Source of the DNA: Gammaproteobacteria bacterium
GTDB taxonomy: Bacteria > Pseudomonadota > Gammaproteobacteria > Pseudomonadales > Azotimanducaceae
Direction of reading: 5' to 3'
Length of the DNA stretch: 38,023 bases
Assembly: GCA_027297435.1 (NCBI GenBank)
Contig: JAPUIA010000156.1
Coordinates: 1 to 38,023 of the forward strand
Shown: piece by piece, positions 1 through 7,456 of the stretch
Layout: each line of letters starts with the position of its first letter
Numbering within the stretch: position 1 is the first letter of the stretch
Notes under the pieces: model-generated
Databases searched by the model: none
Told to the model about the DNA's origin: nothing
What the model saw: only the letters and a program-made list of their open reading frames with translations
Position numbers and translations under genes: made by a program

Positions 1-847
1 CGCCGCTGAACGTTACCAGGTCGGCGCCGTCGTCGAGCACGTGCTGTGGCATGGGTTCGTAGGGCAAGCCGAATTTGCGTAGGTCGATCAACGTACCGCT
101 GCCGACGTCGATACACAGTGGACGTTGTTGATCGTTGGCCAGTTTGGCGAGTTCGGCGGTTGAGACGGCGTTGGTGAACCCGGTGATGTGATAGTTGCTT
201 GGATGCACCTTCAGAAACATTGCGGCATCGGTCGCGACCTTGGCGAAATCCTTGAGATGGGTGCGGTTGGTCGTACCGACCTCGAGCAGTTCGCAACCGG
301 CACGCTCCATGATGTCGGGCAGTCGAAAACTGCCACCGATTTCGATCAGTTCGCCCCGCGACACCGGTACCTTGCCTCCGAGCGCAAACGTGTTGAGCAC
401 CAACAGCAACGCGGCTGCGTTGTTGTTGACGACGGTTGCAGCTTCGGCGCCCGTCAAACGCACCAAGCGGTCTTCGACGACGGCGTCGCGGTCCCCGCGT
501 TGACCGCTCGCCAGGTCGTATTCGAGGTTCATGGCCTGGGTGACCAGGGGTTCGACCTCCTGCCACAGCGTGGCGCTAAGCGGCGAACGTCCAAGATTCG
601 TGTGCACGACCGTTCCGGTTAGATTGAAAACGGCCTGATAGCCTGAGCTGGTGAGCAGCGGTACGAGTTGCTCTGCATAACCCTTGGCCGTGCCCGCCCA
701 TTCGGGCACCTCGCCACGTGCGCGGAACCCACCTTGGATATCCCGCAAATGGTTCTTTATGAGTTCGGGTCCGTGGTGGGTCACAAGCGATTCCAGCTCG
801 TCGGCGTTCACCAGCGCGTCGATGGCCGGTAGATCGCGCAGCTGCAT
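1..847 (-). CDS. selA: L-seryl-tRNA(Sec) selenium transferase, C-terminus off the window
   Basis: SelA is a PLP enzyme that converts seryl-tRNA(Sec) to selenocysteinyl-tRNA(Sec) using selenophosphate. The minus strand from 847 is open to the window edge, giving 282 complete codons. It starts MQLRDLPAIDALV and contains the family blocks FNLTGTVVHTNLGRSPLS, VVNNNAAALLLVLN, SRGELIEIGGSFRLPDIM, EVGTTNRTHLKDF, KVHPSNYHITGFT and DVGSGTLIDLRKFGLPYEPMP. The frame leaves the window at LVTFSG, just before the GDKLLGGPQ segment that should hold the PLP lysine. A possible ribosome site (GGAAA) lies 8 nt upstream of the ATG. The start overlaps the stop of a 29-codon upstream ORF (TAATG). In known genomes selB usually follows; it would lie outside this window. 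Presence of selA implies that the organism makes selenoproteins. Confidence 0.93.
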   Translation of the reverse strand, partial: MQLRDLPAIDALVNADELESLVTHHGPELIKNHLRDIQGGFRARGEVPEWAGTAKGYAEQLVPLLTSSGYQAVFNLTGTVVHTNLGRSPLSATLWQEVEPLVTQAMNLEYDLASGQRGDRDAVVEDRLVRLTGAEAATVVNNNAAALLLVLNTFALGGKVPVSRGELIEIGGSFRLPDIMERAGCELLEVGTTNRTHLKDFAKVATDAAMFLKVHPSNYHITGFTNAVSTAELAKLANDQQRPLCIDVGSGTLIDLRKFGLPYEPMPQHVLDDGADLVTFSG

Positions 848-936
848 TACACGGCTTTCCGGTCGTCGCTTTCGAGGAGGAATATCCCTAGGCAGTCAGC
901 CGCCGGATAGAACGCCAGGTCATTGAAGGTGTTCAC
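847..936 (-). CDS. putative 29-aa leader ORF coupled to selA
   Basis: A short minus-strand ORF starts at a GTG (936-934) preceded by a purine-rich GAGGGGGGAAAC ribosome-binding stretch. It encodes VNTFNDLAFYPAADCLGIF... and ends DDRKAV. Its TAA stop shares one base with the selA ATG (TAATG at 849-845), the usual layout of translational coupling. A promoter-like pair lies just upstream at 965-994. I do not recognise the peptide. The same frame has a stop further upstream, so it is not the tail of a long gene. It may be a leader peptide or a small protein; expression is inferred only from the start context and the coupling. Confidence 0.45.
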   Translation of the reverse strand: MNTFNDLAFYPAADCLGIFLLESDDRKAV

Positions 937-964
937 GTTTCCCCCCTCGAGGATCGAGCGCAGC

Positions 965-994
965 AGTGTACCGCGGCCCGAACGAAGTGGCCAA
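965..994 (-). promoter_or_regulatory. candidate sigma70 promoter for the selA leader and selA
   Basis: On the minus strand TTGGCC (994-989) and TACACT (970-965) are separated by 18 bp. This puts a start site roughly 20 nt before the GTG of the leader ORF at 936. Both boxes are imperfect. Confidence 0.4.
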
Positions 995-1095
995 ACGTAG
1001 GTTGAGTTGCTCTAAGGCGAAGGTTTCGTCCGCGAGGCGCTCATCGGCTAGAATTATCGCTCCCGCTCAACATTCTCAAGCGAGGAGTTCCCGAC

Positions 1096-1968
1096 ATGTC
1101 GAACTACACAGTAGCGTTCATCGGCTTAGGTGTCATGGGCTATCCGATGGCCGGTCACTTGGCCGCCGCGGGCCATTCGATTCAAGTGTACAACCGCACC
1201 CCGGCTAAAGCAGACCAATGGGTGGCGCAACACGGCGGTGCTGCGTTTGCCACGCCTCGCGAGGCTGCAGAGGGCGCAGATTTCGTGTTCATGTGCGTCG
1301 GCAACGACGACGATGTGCGAGGTGTTAGTTTTGGCGACGCGGGCGCGCTGTCCGGCATGGCCAGCGGCAGTGTCTTTATCGATCACACCACCGTATCTTC
1401 CGAACTGGCCATAGAGTTAGCGGCGGCTGCGGGCAAGCGTGGCGTCGGGTTTCTCGATGCGCCGGTATCGGGTGGCCAGGCAGGCGCAGAGAATGGGCAG
1501 CTGACCATAATGGTTGGCGGTGAACAAGGCGACTACGATCGTACAGCCCCGGTCACGGATTGCTACGCACGCTTCCAACAGTTGATGGGCCCGGTCGGGG
1601 CTGGGCAACTGACGAAGATGGTCAACCAGATCTGCATTGCAGGGGTACTGCAAGGACTCAGCGAGGGGATCAATTTCGCTCAGCGCGTCGGGCTCGATCC
1701 GGACGCAGTGGTGGAGGTGATCTCCAAGGGTGCTGCCCAATCGTGGCAGATGGAGAATCGGGCCCACACGATGGCCGAAGGCGAGTTCGAGTTTGGCTTT
1801 GCGGTCGACTGGATGCGCAAGGACCTCGACATCACCCTGCGTACCGGTCGTGCCTATCAAGCCAGACTGCCGTTGACCGCGCTGGTCGATCAGTTCTATG
1901 CGGACGTCCAGGCGAAAGGCGGTAGCCGTTGGGATACTTCGAGTTTGATTACCCGCTTGTCGGACTAA
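1096..1968 (+). CDS. NAD(P)-dependent 3-hydroxyisobutyrate dehydrogenase-family oxidoreductase
   Basis: This 290-aa cytosolic beta-hydroxyacid dehydrogenase belongs to the family of MmsB, GarR and GlxR. The Rossmann glycine motif FIGLGVMGYPMAG is at residues 8-20. The substrate-binding block DAPVSGGQAGAENG is at about 121-134. The catalytic lysine motif GAGQLTKMVNQ places Lys174 and Asn178 in the expected positions. Length is normal. The start is supported by GAGGAG eight bases before the ATG, and a TAGAAT -10-like box lies at 1049-1054. The gene is divergent from selA and convergent with gltA (14 bp between stop codons). Substrate cannot be assigned: 3-hydroxyisobutyrate, tartronate semialdehyde or another short 3-hydroxyacid are all possible. 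Confidence 0.9.
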   Translation: MSNYTVAFIGLGVMGYPMAGHLAAAGHSIQVYNRTPAKADQWVAQHGGAAFATPREAAEGADFVFMCVGNDDDVRGVSFGDAGALSGMASGSVFIDHTTVSSELAIELAAAAGKRGVGFLDAPVSGGQAGAENGQLTIMVGGEQGDYDRTAPVTDCYARFQQLMGPVGAGQLTKMVNQICIAGVLQGLSEGINFAQRVGLDPDAVVEVISKGAAQSWQMENRAHTMAEGEFEFGFAVDWMRKDLDITLRTGRAYQARLPLTALVDQFYADVQAKGGSRWDTSSLITRLSD

Positions 1969-1982
1969 CCTCGGTAAGCGGT

Positions 1983-3281
1983 CTAGCGTTTGTCCATCGG
2001 GACGTAATCCCGTTTAGAGGGACCGCGATAGAGTTGCCGCGGCCGGCCGATACGGTAGGGGCTGCTGATCATCTCGTTCCAGTGCGCAATCCACCCTGGT
2101 GTGCGACCGGTGGCGAAGATCACGGTAAACATCTCGACCGGGATGCCAATCGCTTTCAGAATGGTGCCGGAATAGAAGTCGACGTTGGGATAGAGCTTTT
2201 TCTCGATGAAATACTCGTCTTCCAGCGCAATTTTTTCGAGTCGCTGGGCCATGCGCAGGGTCGGGTTGTCCTCGACCCCCAACTCTTCGAGCACGTCATG
2301 GCAGGTTTGCTGCATGACTTTCGCGCGCGGGTCGTAATTCTTGTAGACCCGATGGCCGAACCCCATGAGGCGGAAAGGGTCGTTCTTGTCCTTGGCCTTG
2401 GCGACATACTTGTCGATGTTTTTCTCATCCCCGATTTCGGCCAACATGTTGAGCACTGCTTCGTTGGCGCCGCCGTGGGCGGGCCCCCAAAGCGCGGCAA
2501 TGCCTGCGGCGATGCAGGCAAACGGATTGGCGCCGGTAGACCCGGCCAGCCGGACGGTCGATGTCGACGCGTTCTGCTCGTGATCGGCATGCAGCAAGAA
2601 GATGCGATCCATCGCCTTGGCGATGATCGGATTGACTTGATAGTCCTCACACGGCGTTGCAAACATCATGTGTAGGAAGTTTTCGGCATAACTCAGATCA
2701 TTGCGCGGATAGATGAAGGGTTCGCCTTGGGAGTATTTGAAGCTCATCGCGGCGAGCGTCGGCATCTTGGCGATCAGACGATATGCTGTGATGCGTCGAT
2801 GTTCTAAGTCGTCGATATCGAGCGAATCGTGGTAGAAGACCGATAGTGCCCCGATCACACCGCACATGATCGCCATGGGGTGGGCGTCGCGCCGAAACCC
2901 CTGGAAGAATGCCCGCAACTGTTCGTGCACCATCGTGTGGTGCCCAATCGTATCGACGAAACGATCTCTCTCGGCTGCACTCGGCAACTCTCCGTTCAAC
3001 AAGAGATAACACAGTTCCAGGAAGTTGGAGTGTTCGGCTAGCTGCTCGATCGGATAACCACGGTGCAGCAACACGCCGGCGTCGCCGTCGATGTAGGTGA
3101 TTTCCGAATCGCACGACGCGGTGGAAACGAATCCAGGGTCGTAGGTGAAGTAGCCTTGCCCCGTGAGTTTGCCCACATCGATCACGTCGGGACCTTCGCT
3201 ACCGCTGTACATGGGCAACTCGATCGCCTCGTTGACGCCATCTATCAAAAGTCGTGCAACCTTCCCGGTGGCGTCCGCCAT
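1983..3281 (-). CDS. gltA: citrate synthase (type II, hexameric)
   Basis: GltA condenses oxaloacetate and acetyl-CoA to citrate, the entry step of the TCA cycle. The 432-aa protein shows the catalytic triad of the family: His269 in [11 protein letters not shown], His310 in [15 protein letters not shown], and Asp368 in [16 protein letters not shown]. It also has the conserved [16 protein letters not shown] segment near the C-terminus. The frame is open four codons further upstream (ATG at 3293). I chose the ATG at 3281 because GGGAGGA lies about 5 nt before it and overlaps the upstream ATG. It is transcribed away from the sdh-suc block, sharing the 3294-3713 control region. Confidence 0.96.
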   Translation of the reverse strand: MADATGKVARLLIDGVNEAIELPMYSGSEGPDVIDVGKLTGQGYFTYDPGFVSTASCDSEITYIDGDAGVLLHRGYPIEQLAEHSNFLELCYLLLNGELPSAAERDRFVDTIGHHTMVHEQLRAFFQGFRRDAHPMAIMCGVIGALSVFYHDSLDIDDLEHRRITAYRLIAKMPTLAAMSFKYSQGEPFIYPRNDLSYAENFLHMMFATPCEDYQVNPIIAKAMDRIFLLHADHEQNASTSTVRLAGSTGANPFACIAAGIAALWGPAHGGANEAVLNMLAEIGDEKNIDKYVAKAKDKNDPFRLMGFGHRVYKNYDPRAKVMQQTCHDVLEELGVEDNPTLRMAQRLEKIALEDEYFIEKKLYPNVDFYSGTILKAIGIPVEMFTVIFATGRTPGWIAHWNEMISSPYRIGRPRQLYRGPSKRDYVPMDKR

Positions 3282-3333
3282 GAATCCTCCCATGCTGCCG
3301 GCTGTACTGCGCGGCTATCCGTTATTGTGGTTG

Positions 3334-3363
3334 AGCCTATTAAAGGGCGGCAGTCGTTGTCAA
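3334..3363 (-). promoter_or_regulatory. candidate sigma70 promoter of gltA
   Basis: The minus strand has a perfect TTGACA -35 (3363-3358), an 18-bp spacer and TAGGCT (3339-3334), about 50 nt before the gltA start. The -35 box is part of the gene-proximal GTCAATT repeat (read as AATTGAC on this strand), so a protein bound to the array would touch RNA polymerase. Confidence 0.5.
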
Positions 3364-3387
3364 TTAAGCGTCAATTACGAGTCAATT
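3359..3387. promoter_or_regulatory. three tandem GTCAATT sites at exact 11-bp spacing (OmpR/PhoB-type operator architecture)
   Basis: GTCAATT occurs at 3359-3365, 3370-3376 and 3381-3387, identical in all seven positions, with 4-bp spacers AAGC and ACGA. Seven-base direct repeats every 11 bp are the known layout of Pho boxes and of other OmpR-family response-regulator sites. The assignment to that class is inference; the repeat itself is directly seen. Confidence 0.55.
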
Positions 3388-3617
3388 CACAAGCTCGACA
3401 TTCCGCATCACGGCGCTTTGTCGGCTTGGCGACCAAAAGGCACCTCTGTCGACCTTATCGGTGTACTCAGAGTACGCGCAGCGCGCACTTTGTTGCGCCT
3501 CTTGCCGAGGGCACTGGCCATTACCTGCGATGCGTGGCGTGCATGCTTCGAATGCACCTAGCTGAATCAAAGATGCGGCCCCTTGCACCACGGGCCCGGT
3601 ACAAGCGCCCTGAGTAC

Positions 3618-3646
3618 GTGATAAGTTTATAGAGGTGCCTTAGAAT
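3618..3646 (+). promoter_or_regulatory. candidate promoter of the sdhCDAB operon
   Basis: GTGATA (3618-3623), a 17-bp spacer and TAGAAT (3641-3646) precede sdhC by about 67 bp. The -10 box matches consensus at five of six positions and the -35 at four of six. Confidence 0.4.
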
Positions 3647-3713
3647 CCCGATCCGGCCGCAAGCCCCTTGGCTGCCGGATTCGCTGCTTTCTTGCATTTC
3701 GGACCTTGTCGTT

Positions 3714-4094
3714 ATGAAGACCGAACGTCCAGTCAATCTGTCGCTTTCGCCAGCCAACTTTAGTTGGCCGGTGACGGCCATGGCGTCGATCGCACACCGC
3801 CTGACGGGCATGCTGTTGTTTGTGGGGGTCGGCTTTCTCTTATATATACTCGATATGGCGCTTGCTTCCGATGCCGGTTTTGCCGACGCGAGCGCTCTGT
3901 TGGGGCAACCGCTACCCAAAGTTGGGATGATCGCGGTGATGGCCACGTTGACCTTTCACCTGTTCGCCGGCGTCAAACATTTGTTGCTCGACCTAGGTAT
4001 CGGCGAGACCTTCGAGGCGGCAAGTCGTGCGGCCTGGCTGGTGTTCGGCTTGACAGCGGTGGTGACCGTAATTCTAGGGGCATGGCTTTGGTAA
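3714..4094 (+). CDS. sdhC: succinate dehydrogenase cytochrome b556 subunit
   Basis: SdhC is one of two membrane anchors of complex II and helps bind haem b and ubiquinone. The 126-aa product has the N-terminal RPVNLSLS segment, the quinone-site motif ASIAHRLTG (Ser25, Arg29) and three hydrophobic helices. The presumed axial haem ligand is His82 in FHLFAGVKHLLLD. Length matches the E. coli protein. There is no strong ribosome site; a GGA lies about 10 nt upstream. The gene overlaps sdhD by 13 bp and opens the TCA block. Confidence 0.94.
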   Translation: MKTERPVNLSLSPANFSWPVTAMASIAHRLTGMLLFVGVGFLLYILDMALASDAGFADASALLGQPLPKVGMIAVMATLTFHLFAGVKHLLLDLGIGETFEAASRAAWLVFGLTAVVTVILGAWLW

Positions 4095-4456
4095 CGAACG
4101 TCACTAGTCTTACGCGTAGCGGTCTGGCCGATTTTCTCATCCAACGAATTACCGCAGTAGTGCTTGCGCTTTATACGCTCTGCGTGCTCGGTTTCCTGCT
4201 CGTGACGGACAACCTCAGCCACGCCGCGCTAGTGGATTATTTTGGCTCCATGGGCATGCGGCTGTTTAGCACCATGGCGGTGCTGTCCACGGCCGCCCAT
4301 GCGTGGATCGGCATGTGGACCGTCGGCACCGACTACATCCGCCCGCATTATTTCGGTACAGGCGCAACTGTGTTTCGATTCGTTTACCAAAGTGGTTGCG
4401 TGCTGATCCTGTTCGTCTATGTGGCATGGGCATTACAGTTGTTTTGGTCCCTATAG
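4082..4456 (+). CDS. sdhD: succinate dehydrogenase hydrophobic membrane anchor subunit
   Basis: SdhD is the second membrane anchor of complex II. The 124-aa protein starts MALVTNVTSLTRSGLADF, aligning with the N-terminus of known SdhD. It carries HAWIGMWTVGTDYIRP, in which His73 is the expected second haem ligand and Asp84-Tyr85 belong to the quinone site. Three membrane helices are evident. The ATG at 4082 lies inside the last codons of sdhC (13-bp overlap), with AGGGG just before it. The frame is open further upstream, but that sequence is sdhC read out of frame. Confidence 0.93.
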   Translation: MALVTNVTSLTRSGLADFLIQRITAVVLALYTLCVLGFLLVTDNLSHAALVDYFGSMGMRLFSTMAVLSTAAHAWIGMWTVGTDYIRPHYFGTGATVFRFVYQSGCVLILFVYVAWALQLFWSL

Positions 4457-4502
4457 CGTTTTGATCCATTCAGATTAGGTAGAGAGGAATTACAGAGACC
4501 GC

Positions 4503-6275
4503 ATGCCAAGAGTACGTAAGATGGAATTTGACGGGGTCATCGTCGGCGGCGGCGGCGCCGGACTGCGTGCGTCGTTGCAGCTCGCTCAATCCGGGCTGAA
4601 AACTGCGGTCATTTCCAAGGTATTTCCGACGCGCTCGCATACGGTGTCTGCCCAGGGTGGCATTACCTGCGCGATCGGCAGCGACGATCCCGACGACGAT
4701 TGGCGTTGGCACATGTACGACACGGTCAAAGGGTCGGACTATATCGGCGACCAAGACGCCATCGAATACATGTGCAGCGAAGGCCCCCAGGCGGTCTTCG
4801 AGTTGGAACACATGGGCATGCCCTTCTCGAGAACCGAGACGGGACGCATCTATCAACGGCCGTTTGGCGGCCAATCCAAAGATTTTGGTAAGGGTGGGCA
4901 AGCGACCCGTACCTGTGCGGCCGCGGACCGCACCGGTCATGCGCTTCTACATACGCTTTATCAAGCGAATCTGAAAGCACGCACCACCTTCTTGAATGAG
5001 TGGTTTGCCGTGGACCTCGTCAAAAACCAGGACGGGGTTGTCGTCGGTGTCATCGCCATCGAGATCGAGACGGGAGAAGTGGTGTACGTTGCCTCGAAAG
5101 CCACCGTGCTCACGACCGGCGGTGCGGGTCGCATCTATGCCAGTACCACCAACGCGCTCATGAACACGGGCGACGGGATTGGCATGGCGTTACGCGCCGG
5201 ACTAGCCGTCCAAGACATCGAGATGTGGCAATTCCACCCAACGGGCATCGCCGGCGTGGGCATCTTGGTGACCGAGGCCTGCCGCGGCGAAGGCGGTTAC
5301 CTCATCAACAAGGACGGCGAGCGCTTCATGGAACGCTACGCGCCCACCGCCAAGGACCTTGCGGGGCGCGATGTGGTCGCTCGGTCGATGATCATCGAAC
5401 TGCTCGAAGGGCGTGGCTGCGGTCCGGAGGGTGACTACTTGATGTTGAAGCTCGACCATCTCGGTGCGGATGTGCTCAACAGTCGACTACCGGGCATCTT
5501 GGAGCTTTCACGCACGTTTGCCCACGTCGACCCCATCAAAGAACCGATACCCGTCGAACCGACGTGCCACTACGTGATGGGCGGCATTCCCACGCAGGTG
5601 AATGGACAGGCGCTGACCCAAGACGCAGCAGGCAACGATCAGCCCGTCGAGGGCCTATACGCGGCCGGCGAAGTCGCCTGTGTTTCGGTACATGGCGCCA
5701 ACCGTCTTGGCGGCAACTCGTTGCTGGATTTGATCGTGTTCGGGCGGGCAGCGGGCCAACGCATCGAGGAGCAGATGCGTGGCGGGGTCAGTTATCGGGA
5801 TGCCAGCGACTCCGATCTCGAGGCAGCGCTCTCGAGGCTCAACCGTTGGAACACATCGGCTGGCGGTGAAGCGGTCGCCGATTTGAGGAAAGAACTGCAG
5901 AATACCATGCAGGTCAACTTCGGCGTGTTCCGAACGGAACGAAACATGCGCGAAGGCATCAAGCAACTAGCCGAGTTGCGCGAAAGAATTGGTACTGCGC
6001 ACTTGAGCGATAAAAGCAACGCATTCAACACGGCGCGAATGGAAGCTCTCGAGTTGGATAACCTGTTGGAAGTGGCCGAGGCGACGGCGATAGTGGCGGA
6101 GGAACGCAGAGAAAGTCGAGGCGCGCACGCCCGAGATGACTACCAGGAGCGTGATGACGACAATTGGCTTTGTCATTCGATGTATTTCCCGGCCGACAAG
6201 CGCGTCGGTAAGCGATCCGTGAACTTCGAACCGAAAACCGTGGATGCCTTTCAACCCATGGAAAGAAAGTATTAG
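4503..6275 (+). CDS. sdhA: succinate dehydrogenase flavoprotein subunit
   Basis: SdhA oxidises succinate to fumarate using covalently bound FAD at the cytoplasmic face of complex II. The 590-aa protein has the dinucleotide motif [15 protein letters not shown] (about 12-26) and the flavin-attachment histidine His46 in [12 protein letters not shown]. It also shows [10 protein letters not shown], the substrate-site arginine segment [13 protein letters not shown], and [18 protein letters not shown]. The ATG at 4503 has GAGGAA about 13 nt upstream. A second ATG at 4521 ([10 protein letters not shown]) is possible but lacks a better site. A hairpin-rich element begins on the base after its TAG stop. 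Confidence 0.96.
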   Translation: MPRVRKMEFDGVIVGGGGAGLRASLQLAQSGLKTAVISKVFPTRSHTVSAQGGITCAIGSDDPDDDWRWHMYDTVKGSDYIGDQDAIEYMCSEGPQAVFELEHMGMPFSRTETGRIYQRPFGGQSKDFGKGGQATRTCAAADRTGHALLHTLYQANLKARTTFLNEWFAVDLVKNQDGVVVGVIAIEIETGEVVYVASKATVLTTGGAGRIYASTTNALMNTGDGIGMALRAGLAVQDIEMWQFHPTGIAGVGILVTEACRGEGGYLINKDGERFMERYAPTAKDLAGRDVVARSMIIELLEGRGCGPEGDYLMLKLDHLGADVLNSRLPGILELSRTFAHVDPIKEPIPVEPTCHYVMGGIPTQVNGQALTQDAAGNDQPVEGLYAAGEVACVSVHGANRLGGNSLLDLIVFGRAAGQRIEEQMRGGVSYRDASDSDLEAALSRLNRWNTSAGGEAVADLRKELQNTMQVNFGVFRTERNMREGIKQLAELRERIGTAHLSDKSNAFNTARMEALELDNLLEVAEATAIVAEERRESRGAHARDDYQERDDDNWLCHSMYFPADKRVGKRSVNFEPKTVDAFQPMERKY

Positions 6276-6404
6276 AAGCGGTCTCAAAAATCAGACCGCT
6301 TGTAGGGAGCGCAGGGATGCGCGACCATTTTCCGAAGGAAAATGGGAGGTTTTCGAAGAAAACCGTGGAGCAAAAATGCCACGACGGCATTTTTGAGACC
6401 ACTT
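6276..6404. repeat. hairpin-rich palindromic element (MITE/REP-like) between sdhA and sdhB
   Basis: This 129-bp non-coding insert has 16-bp outer inverted ends (AAGYGGTCTCAAAAAT, 15/16 identical) at 6276-6291 and 6389-6404. Inside are consecutive stems: AAGCGGTCT/AGACCGCTT (6276-6301, 8-nt loop), GCGCA/TGCGC (6309-6322), CCATTTTCC/GGAAAATGG (6325-6345, 3-nt loop), GGTTTTC/GAAAACC (6348-6364, 3-nt loop) and CAAAAATGCC/GGCATTTTTG (6371-6395, 5-nt loop). All arms are perfect. It begins on the base after the sdhA stop and ends 13 bp before sdhB. It has no transposase. Class is inferred; a family-wide repeat would have to be confirmed elsewhere in the genome. Confidence 0.75.
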
Positions 6405-6417
6405 ATAGAGAGAATCA

Positions 6418-7122
6418 ATGCAAGTCAGCGTTTACCGATATAACCCCGACGTCGACGAAGTGCCGCAGATGCGGGACATGTCCGTGGATCTGCCCGAAGG
6501 TAAAGATCTCATGGTGCTCGACGTGTTAGAGCTATTGAAAGGTCAAGATCCAACACTTTCCTACCGGCGCTCGTGTCGTGAAGGTGTGTGCGGATCGGAC
6601 GGTATCAACATGAACGGTAAGAACGGGCTGGCTTGCATCACGCCGGTGTCCGAGGTGGTCAAGCGGGGCAAGTTGGTACTGCGTCCGTTGCCCGGCTTGC
6701 CGGTAGTACGGGACCTGGTCGTCGACATGACCCAGTTCTACCGGCAGTTTGAAAAGGTGCAACCCTACCTTATCAACGACCAGCCGCCGCCCGCGCAGGA
6801 ACGACTTCAATCACCTGAGCAACGGGCGGAACTCGACGGGCTGTATGAATGTATTTTGTGTGCGTGCTGCTCGACGGCCTGCCCGTCGTTTTGGTGGAAT
6901 CCGGACAAGTTCATCGGGCCGGCGGGCCTGCTGCAAGCCTATCGCTTCCTGGCCGACAGCCGCGATTCCGCGACCGCCGAGCGTCTCTCGAAACTGGACG
7001 ACCCGTTTAGCGTATTCCGTTGTCGAGGCATCATGAACTGTGTCAGCGTCTGCCCTAAAGGCCTGAATCCGACGAGGGCCATCGGTAAGATCCGTTCGAT
7101 GCTATTGCACCAGGGCACTTGA
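6418..7122 (+). CDS. sdhB: succinate dehydrogenase iron-sulfur subunit
   Basis: SdhB passes electrons from FAD to quinone through three Fe-S clusters. The 234-aa protein shows the [2Fe-2S] ligands Cys53, Cys58, Asp61 and Cys73 in SCREGVCGSDGINMNGKNG and the following LAC. The [4Fe-4S]/[3Fe-4S] cysteines are in ECILCACCSTACP (Cys145-155) and CRGIMNCVSVCPKG (Cys202, 208, 212). WNPDKFIGPAGLL and the C-terminal NPTRAIGKIRSML are typical. The ATG has AGAGAGA about 5 nt upstream, just right of the inserted element. The sdhA-sdhB gap is therefore largely that element. Confidence 0.96.
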   Translation: MQVSVYRYNPDVDEVPQMRDMSVDLPEGKDLMVLDVLELLKGQDPTLSYRRSCREGVCGSDGINMNGKNGLACITPVSEVVKRGKLVLRPLPGLPVVRDLVVDMTQFYRQFEKVQPYLINDQPPPAQERLQSPEQRAELDGLYECILCACCSTACPSFWWNPDKFIGPAGLLQAYRFLADSRDSATAERLSKLDDPFSVFRCRGIMNCVSVCPKGLNPTRAIGKIRSMLLHQGT

Positions 7123-7144
7123 ATAGACGTCCGTTTACCGCGCG

Positions 7145-7164
7145 AGCGTTGCTCAGGGAACGCT
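7145..7164 (+). promoter_or_regulatory. apparent original sucA ribosome-binding region, in a small hairpin
   Basis: AGCGTT (7145-7150) and AACGCT (7159-7164) pair around the loop GCTCAGGG. The AGGGA at 7155-7159 is now about 290 bases from sucA. If the MITE and one TA copy are removed, it would sit 7 nt before the sucA ATG, the normal Shine-Dalgarno distance. Confidence 0.5.
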
Positions 7165-7453
7165 AGTGTCCTGTCCGGGTAATTCGCCGCATTTCAGAGC
7201 TCACACCACGCAACAGTGCAAGGCGCGCTCTGCAGTTAATATCGGGTATATTGACAAGGGGCGCAACAAAGTAATGGTGCGCGCTGTGAGCTCCCGAAGG
7301 GCGCGTCCTGCAAGGCTTCTGGCAGCGTTTGCGCCAGCGGACCTGCTTTGCAGGTCCGACCCAATAACGCCAGGTATACCCTTCGAGCCGGCGCCTTGCC
7401 AGAACCTTGCAGGACACGCTGACTGTGAACGAATTACCCGGACAGGACACTAG
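7163..7453. mobile_element. MITE-like element with 24-bp perfect terminal inverted repeats, flush with the sucA start
   Basis: The left end (7163-7186, CTAGTGTCCTGTCCGGG...) and the right end (7430-7453) are perfect reverse complements over 24 bp. The outer CTA/TAG fits a duplicated TA target, as made by IS630/Tc1-mariner transposases, leaving a 285-bp body at 7166-7450. No transposase is encoded. The interior also folds: GAGCTCACA/TGTGAGCTC (7197-7205, 7285-7293), GTCCTGCAAGG/CCTTGCAGGAC flanking a stem CGGACCTGC-TTT-GCAGGTCCG. A perfect TTGACA at 7251-7256 with AATGGT 16 bp later could act as an outward promoter. Similar ORFs on both strands merely reflect the inverted ends. Confidence 0.85.
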
Positions 7454-7456
7454 ATG
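7444..7456 (+). promoter_or_regulatory. sucA ribosome-binding site supplied by the MITE terminal repeat
   Basis: AGGA within the right inverted end (GGACAGGACACTAG) lies 6 nt before the ATG at 7454. No other purine-rich site is near, so the element end appears to have replaced the native site. Confidence 0.55.

Larger units (their letters stand above)
3282..3713. other. gltA-sdhC divergent intergenic control region
   Basis: This stretch of about 430 bp carries no credible gene. It holds the gltA promoter candidate (3334-3363), three GTCAATT direct repeats (3359-3387), a 13-bp odd palindrome GTACTCAGAGTAC (3463-3475), an inverted repeat GTGCAT-7nt-ATGCAC (3539-3557), and a promoter-like pair before sdhC (3618-3646). 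The short ORFs that cross it have no family signature and overlap the gltA and sdhC ends out of frame. Confidence 0.7.

Noticed and set aside
188-926. Plus-strand ORFs over the first kilobase
   Set aside because: The minus strand reads as continuous SelA with conserved motifs across the same bases.
1929-2675. 248-aa plus-strand ORF opposite gltA
   Set aside because: gltA on the other strand has all catalytic residues in frame; this ORF is its shadow.
7163-7453. Near-identical-ended 95-aa ORFs on both strands (MSCPGNS ... RTGH)
   Set aside because: They arise because the 24-bp inverted ends read the same on both strands; there is no family signature and no conserved interior.
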